DNA from: Nitrospirota bacterium
Lineage (GTDB): Bacteria; Nitrospirota; Nitrospiria; Nitrospirales; Nitrospiraceae
Reading direction: 5' to 3'
Assembly (NCBI GenBank): GCA_030684575.1
Contig: JAUXVD010000016.1
Span: 62,001 to 126,000 of the forward strand
DNA: 64,000 bases
Part shown: positions 1 to 8,241 of the stretch, piece by piece
How the letters are laid out: each line of letters opens with the position of its first letter
Numbering within the stretch: position 1 is the first letter of the stretch
Position numbers and translations under genes: made by a program
Notes under the pieces: generated by a model
What the model was told of the DNA's origin: nothing
Databases searched by the model: none
Seen by the model: only the letters and a program-made list of their open reading frames with translations

Positions 1-1
1 G

Positions 2-601
2 CAACAGTCCGGCAAGACGCTGATTGACATGCTCAAGCTCGATTTGATCGTCGGAAGCGGGGGGATTCTGTCCCATGCGCCGCGCCGCATCCAGTCGATG
101 CTCATGATGGTGGATGCCTATGAACCGCTCGGAGTGACGAGGCTCTCGGTCGACAGTATCTTTATGATGCCGCATCTGGGCATGCTCTCGGCGATCGATG
201 AGAAGGCGGCAACCGATGTCTTCGTGCGTGATTGCATGGTCTACCTGGGGACTTGTGTCGCGCCGATCGGGCAGGGGAAAGAGGGAGAACGGTGTGCGGA
301 CTATGCCATCACGTTCTCTGATGGCCGGATCGACAAGGGGCAACTTTCATTTGGCGATCTGCGGCTGGTGCCCCTGGCCAGCGATCAGAAGGCCTCGATC
401 ACGATTCAACCGGAGAAACAGGTAAATCTCGGGGCAGGGGTAGGAGTTGCCGTCACGCGCGAGGTGCAAGGCGGTGTGGTGGGACTGCTCCTTGATGGGC
501 GCGGACGTCCCTTGCAGTTGCCGACCGATCGCGATGCCAGAATGGCATCGTTGAAGAAATGGTATCAGGCCGTCGGATTGTACCCAGGAAGTGATGTGTG
601 A
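2..601 (+). CDS. MutL-like protein (GlmL/MutL family), C-terminal part
   Basis: The reading frame is open to the left edge, so only the last 199 residues are present; the Met at base 29 is internal. The sequence carries the SGGxLSHAPRR and EPxGVTRLxVDSIFMMPxLGxLS blocks that I recognise from the GlmL/MutL family, ASKHA-type ATPase-like proteins first noted beside glutamate mutase. No mutase subunits are visible here. It is the first visible gene of a co-directional run with a KOW protein and four membrane proteins, so a role in that cluster is more likely than in glutamate fermentation. Its TGA stop (599-601) lies inside the left arm of a dispersed palindromic repeat. Confidence 0.8.
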   Translation, partial: QQSGKTLIDMLKLDLIVGSGGILSHAPRRIQSMLMMVDAYEPLGVTRLSVDSIFMMPHLGMLSAIDEKAATDVFVRDCMVYLGTCVAPIGQGKEGERCADYAITFSDGRIDKGQLSFGDLRLVPLASDQKASITIQPEKQVNLGAGVGVAVTREVQGGVVGLLLDGRGRPLQLPTDRDARMASLKKWYQAVGLYPGSDV

Positions 602-681
602 TGAGTGAAGGGTGATGGGCGGGAAAGGCTATAAGAGAATGTGCGATCTGTACCCATCACGCATCACTGATCACCTATCAC
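598..681. repeat. Dispersed palindrome, GTGATGGGTGATGAG type, copy 1
   Basis: The left arm (598-619, GTGATGAGTGAAGGGTGATG) and right arm (652-681, ending CTGATCACCTATCAC) are imperfect inverse complements around an unrelated centre of about 30 bases. The left arm supplies the TGA stop of the MutL-like gene and the right arm ends 12 bases before the next start. Related copies lie at 3804, 15163, 21288 and 22815. Confidence 0.75.
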
Positions 682-693
682 GGCATTAAAACT

Positions 694-1824
694 ATGGCCC
701 ATTCCTACACTCCAGGCCTCACCGTTACCGAGCAGGCAACCATCCGTCGCCGACGGCTGTTGTCGCTGCCTGGCACCGTGCTGGTGGCAGCGGGGGAGAC
801 GGTGCGCGCGAATCAGCCGGTCGCTCGTGCAGAATTGCCAGGGAAGGTCTATCCCCTGAACCTCGCCAATCAGTTGGGTGTGGCGCCGGACGAGATCAAT
901 GAATATTTGATCAAAAAGGCCGGCGATCCGGTCAACAAAGGCGAGATCCTGGCCGAGAACAAGCCCCTCATCAAGTGGTTCAAGACGGAAGTGCTCTCGC
1001 CGATCACCGGTGTCGTGGAATCCCTATCCACGGTCACGGGCCAGGTGCTGTTGCGGGAGCCGCCGCGCGTCCTGGAGTTGCTGGGTTATGTGGACGGGCT
1101 CATTGTCGAGGTGATTCCGCAGCAGGGCGTCTTCGTCGAGACGGATTGTAGCCTGGTGCAGGGCATCTTCGGCATCGGTGGCGAAACCAGAGGCGAGATC
1201 GTGATTGCCGTGACGTCGCCGGACGACGTGCTCACGCCGCGTCACCTGACGCCGGCCATGAAGGGCAAGGTTGTTGTGGGAGGTTCCTTCATCTCGTCGG
1301 AGGCGTTGACGCGCGCGAAAGAGGTGGGGGTGGCAGGGTTGGTTATTGGCGGCATCCATGATAAGGATTTGCGCGCACTCCTGGGCTACGATCTTGGCGT
1401 GGCTATCACAGGCACGGAACAGGTCGGCTTTACGCTCATCCTCACTGAAGGGTTCGGCACCATTCCTATGGCCGATAAGACTTTCAATCTGCTCTCTGCC
1501 CATGCGGGCCAAGAGGCATCCATTTCCGGCGCGACGCAAATTCGTGCCGGAGTCATCAGGCCGGAGATCATCATCCCTAAAAGCGGTTCTGCGGGCAGGC
1601 GGGGCGCTGTCACCATGCCGGAGCGGGAAGGCATCCGGATCGGCGACCAGGTGCGCATCATTCGCGATCCCCTGTTCGGGAAGATCGGCGAAGTCGCGAG
1701 TCTGCCGCCGGATCTTCAGAAGATTCCGACTGAGAGCGAAGTGCGCGTGATGGAAGTCCGCTTTGCCGACGGCAGCAGGGTGATGATTCCCAGGACGAAC
1801 ATTGAATTGATCGAGGGGGCCTAG
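694..1824 (+). CDS. Conserved protein with lipoyl/hammerhead-like N-terminus and C-terminal KOW motif
   Basis: A soluble-looking protein of 376 residues with no signal peptide. The N-terminal 130 residues (GTVLVAAGETVRANQPVARA, then LSPITGVVES) look like a barrel-sandwich or lipoyl-type fold as in RnfC or HlyD, but no lysine-bearing lipoyl motif is evident. Residues 310-376 (GDQVRIIRDPLFGKIGEV, then MIPRTNIELIEG) resemble a KOW/NusG-type domain. I do not know its function. It lies between the MutL-like protein and the FN3 membrane protein on the same strand, and probably works with them. Domain assignments are by eye. Confidence 0.8.
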   Translation: MAHSYTPGLTVTEQATIRRRRLLSLPGTVLVAAGETVRANQPVARAELPGKVYPLNLANQLGVAPDEINEYLIKKAGDPVNKGEILAENKPLIKWFKTEVLSPITGVVESLSTVTGQVLLREPPRVLELLGYVDGLIVEVIPQQGVFVETDCSLVQGIFGIGGETRGEIVIAVTSPDDVLTPRHLTPAMKGKVVVGGSFISSEALTRAKEVGVAGLVIGGIHDKDLRALLGYDLGVAITGTEQVGFTLILTEGFGTIPMADKTFNLLSAHAGQEASISGATQIRAGVIRPEIIIPKSGSAGRRGAVTMPEREGIRIGDQVRIIRDPLFGKIGEVASLPPDLQKIPTESEVRVMEVRFADGSRVMIPRTNIELIEGA

Positions 1825-1899
1825 CAGGATGCTGAAAACGTCTGCCAGCTTCGCTCTCGACTCGCCTGCGGCCTTGCTGAACAGCCGGTTTGAGCATCC
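1825..1899. repeat. Truncated CAGGATGCTGAAAA-type palindrome overlapping a start codon
   Basis: The left end (CAGGATGCTGAAAACGTCTG) and right end (GGTTTGAGCATCC) match the ends of the roughly 120-base elements at 6867, 8242, 9309 and 43380. The central CGTACC palindrome and about 50 bases are missing. The annotated ATG at 1829 of the next gene lies inside this element, so residues 1-24 of that reading are repeat-derived. Confidence 0.7.
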
Positions 1900-3160
1900 C
1901 GCCTTATGGAAGGTATCGGTGCTCCTGCTCGTGGCTATTCTGAGTCAGTCATGGTTGCCGGTGTTTGCCCAAACAGCCGAGACGAAGAAAACCCTCTCTC
2001 CTCCGCAAGACGTTCGTGTCTTCGATACCCCCAGCGATGGTGGCGGCAGCTTGACCCTGGTCTGGGCTCCCGCGCCCTACGATAGTGCCGCGACCAAGTA
2101 TCAGATTTTACTGAGCGAGGGGATTGCGTTGCCGGACCCGGCTGCGATGAAGGTCGTGGCGGAGTTCCCTGCGAATCAGCATTATGTTCGTGAATCCAAG
2201 TGGCCCTGGTGGACAAGGCCGGCGACTAGAGACCAGCACCAGTTCACGCTGAGGAATGGACGAGGCGTCGAACTGAAGGACGGAGTCGTCTATAGCGTTG
2301 CCGTGGCTGCGGTCCTGAGTGACGACCGTGGCATCTCCCAGCCGGTGCAAGCGATGTCGCAACCGAACTGGATGAACTGGAATCAGATCAATAATTTGCT
2401 TCTGGCGCTATTGTTCGGTGGGATCGTGTTCTATGCGATCAGTACGGCCAGAAAGCGGGAGATCTTTCTCAGGCGCATTCCCGGCCTCGATGCCGTAGAT
2501 GAGGCCATCGGTCGTGCGACCGAGTTGGGCAAGCCGATCCTCTACTTGACCGGCGCCCATGACATGAGCGATCCCTCCACCATTGCCGCGGCGGTCATCC
2601 TCGGGCGTGTGGCCAAACGTACGGCGGCCTACGAGACAGAGTTGCTCGTGCCGCACCGCGATCCCATCACCATGGCCGTCTGCCAGGAAATTACGAAACA
2701 GGCCTACCTGGAAGCAGGCAAGCCGGATCTCTACAAGGACGATTCGAACTTTTTCATTACATCCGATCAATTCAGCTATACCGCGGCAGTGGACGGCATC
2801 ATGCTGCGGAAGAAGCCGGCTGCCAACTTCTTTATGGGGTCCTACTTCGCGGAAGCCTTGCTGTTGACGGAAACAGGCGCGAGTACCGGTGCTATTCAAA
2901 TCGCCGGGACGGACTCCGATCACCAGTTGCCGTTCTTCGTGACCACCTGCGACTACACCTTGATCGGAGAGGAGCTTTACGCGGCCAGTGCCTATCTCTC
3001 CAGGGAACCTGTGCAGGTCGGCACGTTACGCGGTCAGGACATCGGTAAGGCGCTCATCCTCGGGGTGCTCGGCGTCGGGACCATCCTGGCCACCCTCGGG
3101 GTGCTGCTCGATGCGCAATGGCCGCAACTGTTTCTGGATGTCTTCAAGGACGTGAAATGA
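1829..3160 (+). CDS. Fibronectin type III domain membrane protein (DUF6754-like)
   Basis: 443 residues if started at ATG 1829. A better start may be GTG 1919, which has GGAAGG five bases upstream and begins directly with a signal peptide ending near PVFAQ; the codons before it come from a repeat. Residues about 58-175 form an FN3-like domain (PQDVRVFDTPSDGGGSLTLVW). A membrane helix follows (LLLALLFGGIVFYAI), then a conserved cytoplasmic region (GKPILYLTGAHDMSDPSTIAA) and a C-terminal helix (ILGVLGVGTILATLGVLL). The middle resembles proteins labelled DUF6754. It is translationally linked to the next gene by an ATGA overlap. Function unknown. Confidence 0.75.
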   Translation: MLKTSASFALDSPAALLNSRFEHPALWKVSVLLLVAILSQSWLPVFAQTAETKKTLSPPQDVRVFDTPSDGGGSLTLVWAPAPYDSAATKYQILLSEGIALPDPAAMKVVAEFPANQHYVRESKWPWWTRPATRDQHQFTLRNGRGVELKDGVVYSVAVAAVLSDDRGISQPVQAMSQPNWMNWNQINNLLLALLFGGIVFYAISTARKREIFLRRIPGLDAVDEAIGRATELGKPILYLTGAHDMSDPSTIAAAVILGRVAKRTAAYETELLVPHRDPITMAVCQEITKQAYLEAGKPDLYKDDSNFFITSDQFSYTAAVDGIMLRKKPAANFFMGSYFAEALLLTETGASTGAIQIAGTDSDHQLPFFVTTCDYTLIGEELYAASAYLSREPVQVGTLRGQDIGKALILGVLGVGTILATLGVLLDAQWPQLFLDVFKDVK

Positions 3161-3807
3161 TTTTTCTTCGCCGACAGGTGCCGCTCCTGATCACGCTCAT
3201 CACCGGACTCGTGTTCGCGGGACAATATTATGTGCCGCACCCGGCCTCGGAGCTGATGTTGACCTCCGTCACCAAATGGCTCCAGATCATCGGCGGATTT
3301 GCGCTGGTGCTGGGAGTCAGCAGTTTGTTCCAGGTCCATGCCGTGAAGATCCGCCGCAAGGAAGCGGGGTGGGGTTATAGTTTTGTGCTGTACCTCAGTA
3401 TGTTGGGGACGATCGCGGTCGGTCTCTGGTCCAACGGCAAGGAAGCCGTCGACGGCGCGATGACATCCTTTGGCTGGGTCTATAACTACATGATGGTCCC
3501 GCTGCAGGGGACGATGTTTGCGATTCTTGCGTTGTTTATTGCTTCTGCCGCCTATCGGTCCTTCCGTGCGCGGAGCCGTGAGGCGGCGGTGCTGCTCATT
3601 GCGGCGGTCATCGTCATGATGGGCCGCGTCCCGCTCGGAGAATATCTCATCCCGCTCAGCGGCGATCTCTCTCAGTGGATCTTGAACGTGCTCAACGCGT
3701 CGGTGCGACGCGCGATCCTGATCGGCGTCAGTCTCGGCACCGTCGCGCTCTCTATCAAGATTATCTTCGGCATGGAACGGTCGTATCTCGGCGGGGGGAA
3801 AGAGTGA
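3157..3807 (+). CDS. Integral membrane protein of the MutL/KOW/FN3 cluster
   Basis: 216 residues. The start chosen is the ATG at 3157 because it overlaps the upstream stop in an ATGA, typical of coupled translation; a longer frame begins at 3118 but has no better signal. About six hydrophobic helices are visible, including LLITLITGLVFAGQYYV near the N-terminus, and no catalytic motif. A loop containing SNGKEAVDGAMTSFGWVYNY may face the membrane surface. The TGA stop at 3805-3807 is supplied by a dispersed repeat. Function unknown; probably part of a membrane complex with its neighbours. Confidence 0.75.
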   Translation: MIFLRRQVPLLITLITGLVFAGQYYVPHPASELMLTSVTKWLQIIGGFALVLGVSSLFQVHAVKIRRKEAGWGYSFVLYLSMLGTIAVGLWSNGKEAVDGAMTSFGWVYNYMMVPLQGTMFAILALFIASAAYRSFRARSREAAVLLIAAVIVMMGRVPLGEYLIPLSGDLSQWILNVLNASVRRAILIGVSLGTVALSIKIIFGMERSYLGGGKE

Positions 3808-3866
3808 TGGGTGATGAGAAAATGAAGGTGTCTTTTCCCTGCCTATCACTGATCACCGTTCACTGG
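3804..3866. repeat. Dispersed palindrome, GTGATGGGTGATGAG type, copy 2
   Basis: The left arm GTGATGGGTGATGAG (3804-3818) and right arm CCTATCACTGATCACC (3842-3857 region, extending to 3866) form an imperfect inverted repeat filling the whole space between two membrane-protein genes. The repeat TGA is the stop codon of the upstream gene. Confidence 0.75.
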
Positions 3867-3874
3867 TCGCGCGT

Positions 3875-4720
3875 ATGAGTTTCGCTGAACGCATGCTGAA
3901 AATCGACCGGCGGATCATCTTTCTGGTGATCGGCCTCTGCACGTTGTTGCCGCTGCTCTATCCGGTCGGGTTGCCGATCAAGATTTCGCCGGAGGTGCGC
4001 GGGGTCTACGACTACATCGAGTCGCTCCCTGAGGGCTCCGTGTTTCTCCTCTCACTGGACTTCGATCCTGCCTCGAAGCCGGAGCTGCATCCGCAATCGA
4101 TCTCGCTGTTACGGCATGCCTTCAGGAAGAACCTGCGCGTGATCGCGATGACGCTCTGGGTCTCCGGCACCGGCATGGCCGATCAGGTCGTCACGCAGGT
4201 GGCCCGCGAGATGGGCAAGGAAAGCGGGAAGGACTATGTGTTCCTTGGCTGGAGTCCAGGCGGGACCGCCGTGATCATCAATATGGGGCAGGATCTCTAC
4301 GGGGCCTTTCCTGCCGACTATAACGGCAAGCCCACGAAGGGCATGCCGGTGCTTCAAGGTATTGCCAATCTGCGGGATGTGAACTATGCGATCAGCCTGG
4401 GCGCGGGGAATCCCGGCGTAGAAGCCTGGTATGTGTTCGGCAAGGACAAGTACAAGTTCGAACTCGGAGGGGGCTGCACCGGCGTGATGGCGCCGGGGCT
4501 CTATCCGCTGTTGCGGAGCGGCCAGATCAACGGTCTCATCGGCGGCTTGCGTGGCGCGGCAGAGTACGAGACCTTGATGGGGCAAAAAGGGAAAGCCATT
4601 GCCGGCATGGATGCGCAATCCGCCACCCATCTCGCCATCATTGTGCTCGTCATTCTCTGTAACCTGTTCTATTTCTCCCTGCGCAGGCAGGCCAAGCTGG
4701 CGGGCCATTCGGGAGTATGA
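3875..4720 (+). CDS. Conserved membrane-anchored protein of the MutL/KOW/FN3 cluster
   Basis: 281 residues with one N-terminal helix (IIFLVIGLCTLLPLLYPVGL) and one near the C-terminus (LAIIVLVILCNLFYFSL). The 220 residues between them are soluble and probably form one globular domain outside the cytoplasm or at the membrane face. Notable segments are LPEGSVFLLSLDFDPASKPE, GKDYVFLGWSPGG and ELGGGCTGVMAPGLYPLL. I do not recognise a catalytic signature. Six bases separate it from the following membrane-protein gene, so the two are almost certainly co-transcribed. Confidence 0.75.
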   Translation: MSFAERMLKIDRRIIFLVIGLCTLLPLLYPVGLPIKISPEVRGVYDYIESLPEGSVFLLSLDFDPASKPELHPQSISLLRHAFRKNLRVIAMTLWVSGTGMADQVVTQVAREMGKESGKDYVFLGWSPGGTAVIINMGQDLYGAFPADYNGKPTKGMPVLQGIANLRDVNYAISLGAGNPGVEAWYVFGKDKYKFELGGGCTGVMAPGLYPLLRSGQINGLIGGLRGAAEYETLMGQKGKAIAGMDAQSATHLAIIVLVILCNLFYFSLRRQAKLAGHSGV

Positions 4721-4726
4721 GGACCA

Positions 4727-5476
4727 ATGCCGATTGAAACCATCATCGGGGCCTGGGTGGCGACGGGGTTGACCCTCTTCATCTTCTCGTTCCTCTATAA
4801 GGACAATCCGCTGTTCAAGTTGGCGGAGAACCTCTACGTTGGCGTGTCGGTCGGCTATACCATCGTCAAGACCTACGACACCGTCGTCGTGCATCTCGTC
4901 TGGAAGCCGATTGTCGAGAACGGGGAATGGGCCTTGCTGGTCCCGGTTGCCATCGGGGCGCTCATGCTCACGCGGTATGTGCCCAAAGCCGCCTGGCTGT
5001 CGCGGTATGCCTTCGCCTTCATTGTGGGCGTCGGGTCCGGGCTCGCGATTCCGCGAGTGATTTCTTCGTACATTCTCAAACAGATTGAGGACACGGTCCG
5101 CCCTCTTCTCGTGATGGTACCTGGCGAGGGACTGACGTTTACCTGGAATCTCCTCAACCCGGCCAGCAGCATCAATACCATCATCATCCTGATCGGGGTC
5201 AGCTCCGTCCTGTTTTACTTTTTCTTCTCCGTTGAGCATACGGGGCCCGGCAAGGTTGTCGCGCGGACCGGAATCCTCTTCCTGATGATCGCCTTCGGCG
5301 CGGCCTTCGGGTATACCGTGATGGCCCGCATGTCCCTCTTGATCGGTCGTTTGACCGACCTCATCGAGTTCACCGATCCCTCCTATGGCCGGCCGAGCCT
5401 CTGGCTCCTGGGTGTGACCATCCTCACCTTGGCGGTGATGGCTCGACGGTCTGGCAGTAAGCCAGAAGAAGAGTAG
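4727..5476 (+). CDS. Polytopic membrane protein, last gene of the MutL/KOW/FN3 cluster
   Basis: 249 residues with about seven predicted helices, for example IIGAWVATGLTLFIFSFLY and TGILFLMIAFGAAFGYTVM. The short polar loops include YKDNPLFKLAENLYVG near the N-terminus. No family is recognised beyond its constant company. It closes the run of six plus-strand genes; a large imperfect hairpin follows directly after its stop and may end the transcript. Confidence 0.75.
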   Translation: MPIETIIGAWVATGLTLFIFSFLYKDNPLFKLAENLYVGVSVGYTIVKTYDTVVVHLVWKPIVENGEWALLVPVAIGALMLTRYVPKAAWLSRYAFAFIVGVGSGLAIPRVISSYILKQIEDTVRPLLVMVPGEGLTFTWNLLNPASSINTIIILIGVSSVLFYFFFSVEHTGPGKVVARTGILFLMIAFGAAFGYTVMARMSLLIGRLTDLIEFTDPSYGRPSLWLLGVTILTLAVMARRSGSKPEEE

Positions 5477-5562
5477 GTCTGTCTGGTCTATTCGGTCTAT
5501 CTGGTCTAGCGAGATCAACCGGATAGACGAGATAGACCGAATGAACCAGATAGACCAGACCG
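5477..5562. repeat. Imperfect inverted repeat of GGTCTATCTGGTCT units
   Basis: The left arm (5477-5510) is built of repeated GGTCT(A/G)T(C/T)TGG words. The right arm (5521-5562) is its imperfect reverse complement (AGATAGACC words), with about ten unpaired bases at the centre. It follows the stop of the last membrane-protein gene and precedes the next ribosome-binding site by about 45 bases. It could act as a transcript-end hairpin, but no T-run follows. Confidence 0.65.
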
Positions 5563-5617
5563 ATGGTTGCAGCTTCCGTAATCGCTTGGTTACAATGGCG
5601 CTCCAACAAGGAGCGCC

Positions 5618-6865
5618 ATGACTACTACAATCACGACCCCCCACGACCCCAAGCAATGCCCCGCTCTGCGTAACCTTCAGTTCTCACCGATCAAAGAGGG
5701 TGAGGAACAGTTCATGGTCCTCTGGGACCCCACGGGGCTGAGCAAAGAAAAGCTCGTACTGCCGCTCAACTATTTTTTCATCATTCAGCATTTCGACGGC
5801 GAACATTCGCTGGCGGAAATCGGGGCGCTCTATCTCAAACGATTCGGTGAATTCCTCGTGCCCAGCAAGATCGATCAGCTGGTCGTCGATCTGAACGAGA
5901 AGCTGTTCCTGGAAGGTCAGCGTGCCGAGGACGCCCGGCGATTGGCGCGTGAAACCTATCGGCAGAGTCCGTTGCGTGGAGCCGCGTTTGCCGGGCGGGG
6001 ATACGAAGCCGATGGCGCGAAGCTGAAAAAGCAGATCGATGGATTCTTTACGTCGAAAGAAGGACCGGATTTCAAACCCTCAGAGAATGCGGGGAAGAAG
6101 ATCAAAGGCCTCGTCGCTCCGACCTACGACCTGAAACAAGCAGGGCCGATCTATGCCTGGGCTTACAAAGAGCTGCAAGATGCGGAGCAGCCGGATCTGT
6201 TCGTCATCATCGGCACGGCCTCTGCCGGATTGGACCATGTCTTTGCCGTGACGGATAAGGATTTCGAGACACCGCTCGGGGTTGTCACTGCCGACCAGCC
6301 GATTCTAAGTCAGCTCAAGGCCAAGCTCCCGGCCTTCTTTGAAGACGATCTTTGCCATCAAGCGGAACAGGCCATCGAGTTTCAGCTCCCCTTTCTTCAG
6401 GACATCGTGGGGAGCAAGAAGCCCTTCACGATCGTACCGATCCTGAGTGCCTTCTCTGCGGCGAGTCTGGGAGATCCAACCGTTCGCCAATCGGTCGATC
6501 AATTCTTGACCGGGCTGCGCGAGGTCCTTACGCAATCGGGCAGGACCTACTGCGTGATTGCAGCGGGGGAGTTGGCTCATTTGGGCATGCGCTACGGAGA
6601 CAAGGCGCCCCCGACGGACTTCTCCTTCCATCGTTGTATGCAGTTCGACCTGGAGATGTTGAAACCGGTCGAGGAGCGCCAGCCGGAAGAGTTCGCCAAC
6701 TACATCAGGAAAGAGCAGGACCAGCGCCGGATCTCCGGTTTCTCCCCCATCTATTCGTTGCTCCGGCTGATCGATGCGGAGAGCGGGCAGGTGTTGCGGT
6801 ATGATCGCGGGATCACGGATCAGTACAATTCGACGGTCACATACGCATCGATGGCCTTCTTCTAA
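5618..6865 (+). CDS. amrB: AmmeMemoRadiSam system protein B (MEMO1 family)
   Basis: 415 residues; an AAGGAG site six bases before the ATG fixes the start. The C-terminal 280 residues match the MEMO1 family, a fold related to LigB-type dioxygenases: KIKGLVAPTYDLKQAGPIYAWAY, FVIIGTASAGL, and a late IAAGELAHLGMRYGD segment. The N-terminal 110 residues are an extra domain seen in some family members. In the classical set this protein is paired with an AMMECR1 protein and a radical SAM enzyme; neither is adjacent here. The role in the cell is not established. Note that the usual histidine in the first motif (VxPHAGYxxSG) is replaced by threonine (APTYDL), so the metal site may be altered. Confidence 0.85.
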   Translation: MTTTITTPHDPKQCPALRNLQFSPIKEGEEQFMVLWDPTGLSKEKLVLPLNYFFIIQHFDGEHSLAEIGALYLKRFGEFLVPSKIDQLVVDLNEKLFLEGQRAEDARRLARETYRQSPLRGAAFAGRGYEADGAKLKKQIDGFFTSKEGPDFKPSENAGKKIKGLVAPTYDLKQAGPIYAWAYKELQDAEQPDLFVIIGTASAGLDHVFAVTDKDFETPLGVVTADQPILSQLKAKLPAFFEDDLCHQAEQAIEFQLPFLQDIVGSKKPFTIVPILSAFSAASLGDPTVRQSVDQFLTGLREVLTQSGRTYCVIAAGELAHLGMRYGDKAPPTDFSFHRCMQFDLEMLKPVEERQPEEFANYIRKEQDQRRISGFSPIYSLLRLIDAESGQVLRYDRGITDQYNSTVTYASMAFF

Positions 6866-6866
6866 T

Positions 6867-6991
6867 CAGGCTGCTGAAAAAGGCCACCAACTTCGTTCTC
6901 GGTTCGTCACAATCCTCAACGTACCCCTGAGGGTACGCCTCCGGTTGTGACTCGCCTGAGGCCTCGTTGGATGACCTTTTTGAGCAGCCTG
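6867..6991. repeat. CAGGATGCTGAAAA-type palindromic element, copy 2
   Basis: The ends CAGGCTGCTGAAAAAGGCC and GACCTTTTTGAGCAGCCTG are inverted complements, and the centre holds CGTACCCCTGAGGGTACG, a seven-base perfect palindrome with a four-base loop. It starts one base after the amrB stop. The whole could fold into a roughly 125-base hairpin. Confidence 0.8.
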
Positions 6992-7016
6992 TCGTGGAAA
7001 CTCCTGAGAGGGGAGC

Positions 7017-7221
7017 GGGGTAGCTGGGACGATCCCTGTACTCGCGCAACGCGCGGCCTCCGAAGTATGGGAAGGGTAGCCTGGTCGTTCTCCTGCTCGC
7101 GGAATGCGCACGATAAGAATGTGCTCGTTCGACGCGCGCAATCGAGGATCGACCAGGCCACCCCTGAAAATGAAATGGGGATTGGGAAGCCGCGCGCAGT
7201 TGAGATCATCCCAGCCACCCC
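7017..7221. repeat. Nested inverted repeat of about 205 bases
   Basis: The outer arms are GGGGTAGCTGGGACGATCC (from 7017) and GATCATCCCAGCCACCCC (to 7221), with further matching GCGCGGC words inside. The inner arms are GGGTAGCCTGGTCGTTCTCC (7075-7094) and GATCGACCAGGCCACCC (7148-7164). The two arm types resemble each other (GGGTAGC(C)TGG-CG), so the element looks like a doubled hairpin. Open frames across it on the minus strand are not protein-like. Confidence 0.65.
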
Positions 7222-7420
7222 TTAGTGAGTAATAACCCGTTGCTGCCTTCCCTTTCGGCTTCGTACCACTGCTAGTGGACCATTTCCTGCGCTGCTGCGA
7301 ATTAACAACCCGCAGGTCAAACAAGCTGACAGACGGATAGCCAGGGCTGTTCATTTGACCCCTTCGGAACAAGATTGCTATATATGCGTGGAACTCACCG
7401 GCAGCCCAAGGAGAGAAAAC

Positions 7421-7900
7421 ATGGTTGATATCCCAAGCATTACAGCTGCCATTAGTGGACTCAGGACAGCGGCAGAGATTGCGAAGGCCATGAAGGGCCT
7501 TCACGACTTGGCGGATATCCAAACCAAGGTCATTGATCTTCAGAGTGCCATTCTTGATGCCCAAACCAGTGCACTTACGGCGCAGTCTGACCAATTCACC
7601 TTGATGCAAAAGACTCGTGAGCTTGAAGAAGAAGTTAGCCGCGTTAAGGCATGGGATGAGACAAAACAGCACTACCAACTGATAACCCCTTGGGCTGGAT
7701 GTCATGTCTATGCGTTGAAGGAATCCCAAAAGGGAACCGAGCCTCCGCATTGGATATGTCCCCAGTGTTACGAGGATGGCAGAAAATCGATCTTGCATAA
7801 TTCTCAAAAGCACGACCGTAGGACTCAGTGGATAATCAAGTGTCACCATTGCTCCTTCGATAGTGATAGACAAAATGAGGCTGAACGCGCATACGTTTAA
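7421..7900 (+). CDS. Accessory protein with coiled coil and C-terminal zinc ribbon
   Basis: 159 residues from the ATG at 7421, chosen because AAGGAG lies just upstream; an open frame extends further back without such a site. Residues 1-85 are helical (IPSITAAISGLRTAAEIAKA, then a heptad-like LMQKTRELEEEVSRV). The C-terminus has CPQCYEDG and CHHC pairs, a likely zinc ribbon. Small proteins of this pattern are common in phage-like and other accessory regions. Its base composition is visibly richer in A+T than the neighbours, which suggests transfer. Function unknown. Confidence 0.75.
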   Translation: MVDIPSITAAISGLRTAAEIAKAMKGLHDLADIQTKVIDLQSAILDAQTSALTAQSDQFTLMQKTRELEEEVSRVKAWDETKQHYQLITPWAGCHVYALKESQKGTEPPHWICPQCYEDGRKSILHNSQKHDRRTQWIIKCHHCSFDSDRQNEAERAYV

Positions 7901-8241
7901 AGCCAGGCGTGGCCGTCCTCAGTCACTTCTCATCCTCGCTGCCTTATTTTGCTACCACGCTGCTATCAGGACAGGACAAGCCTGCCCCATCAGCACCAAC
8001 CGTGTTTGTCTTCTCAGTTGTGGTTTTTTGGGGGCTTAGATTGTCTCAGGTAGGACGAGGGGTAATTCGCAAACCGCAGGTCAGGTCCTATCAGCTCAAA
8101 TATATCTTCATCCCCCCCATCGATGTCGCTGATTTCAGTAGCGCTGCCTGTGTTTTGAGCGGGCTAGCAGGCGTGACAAAACTTGGGCATGCGAAAATTA
8201 CGGTTGAAATATTTCATGTGGCATGGAGGCCTTAATCGCCT
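7901..8241. other. Stretch without a supported gene
   Basis: A 108-codon plus-strand frame (7909-8235) is open, but it lacks a ribosome-binding site and does not read like a protein. I see no RNA gene or repeat here. The composition resembles the preceding accessory gene, so it is probably part of the same acquired segment. Confidence 0.4.

Noticed and set aside
4109-5656. A 515-codon open frame on the minus strand
   Set aside because: It lies antisense to two convincing membrane-protein genes, is full of Arg, Gly, Asp and His without hydrophobic cores, and has no ribosome-binding site. It reflects high GC codon bias on the other strand.
6866-7873. A 335-codon open frame on the minus strand
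   Set aside because: It spans two palindromic elements and runs antisense to the zinc-ribbon gene; the residues do not form a protein-like pattern.
7909-8235. A 108-codon frame on the plus strand after the zinc-ribbon gene
   Set aside because: No ribosome-binding site and no recognisable protein pattern; kept as an intergenic stretch.
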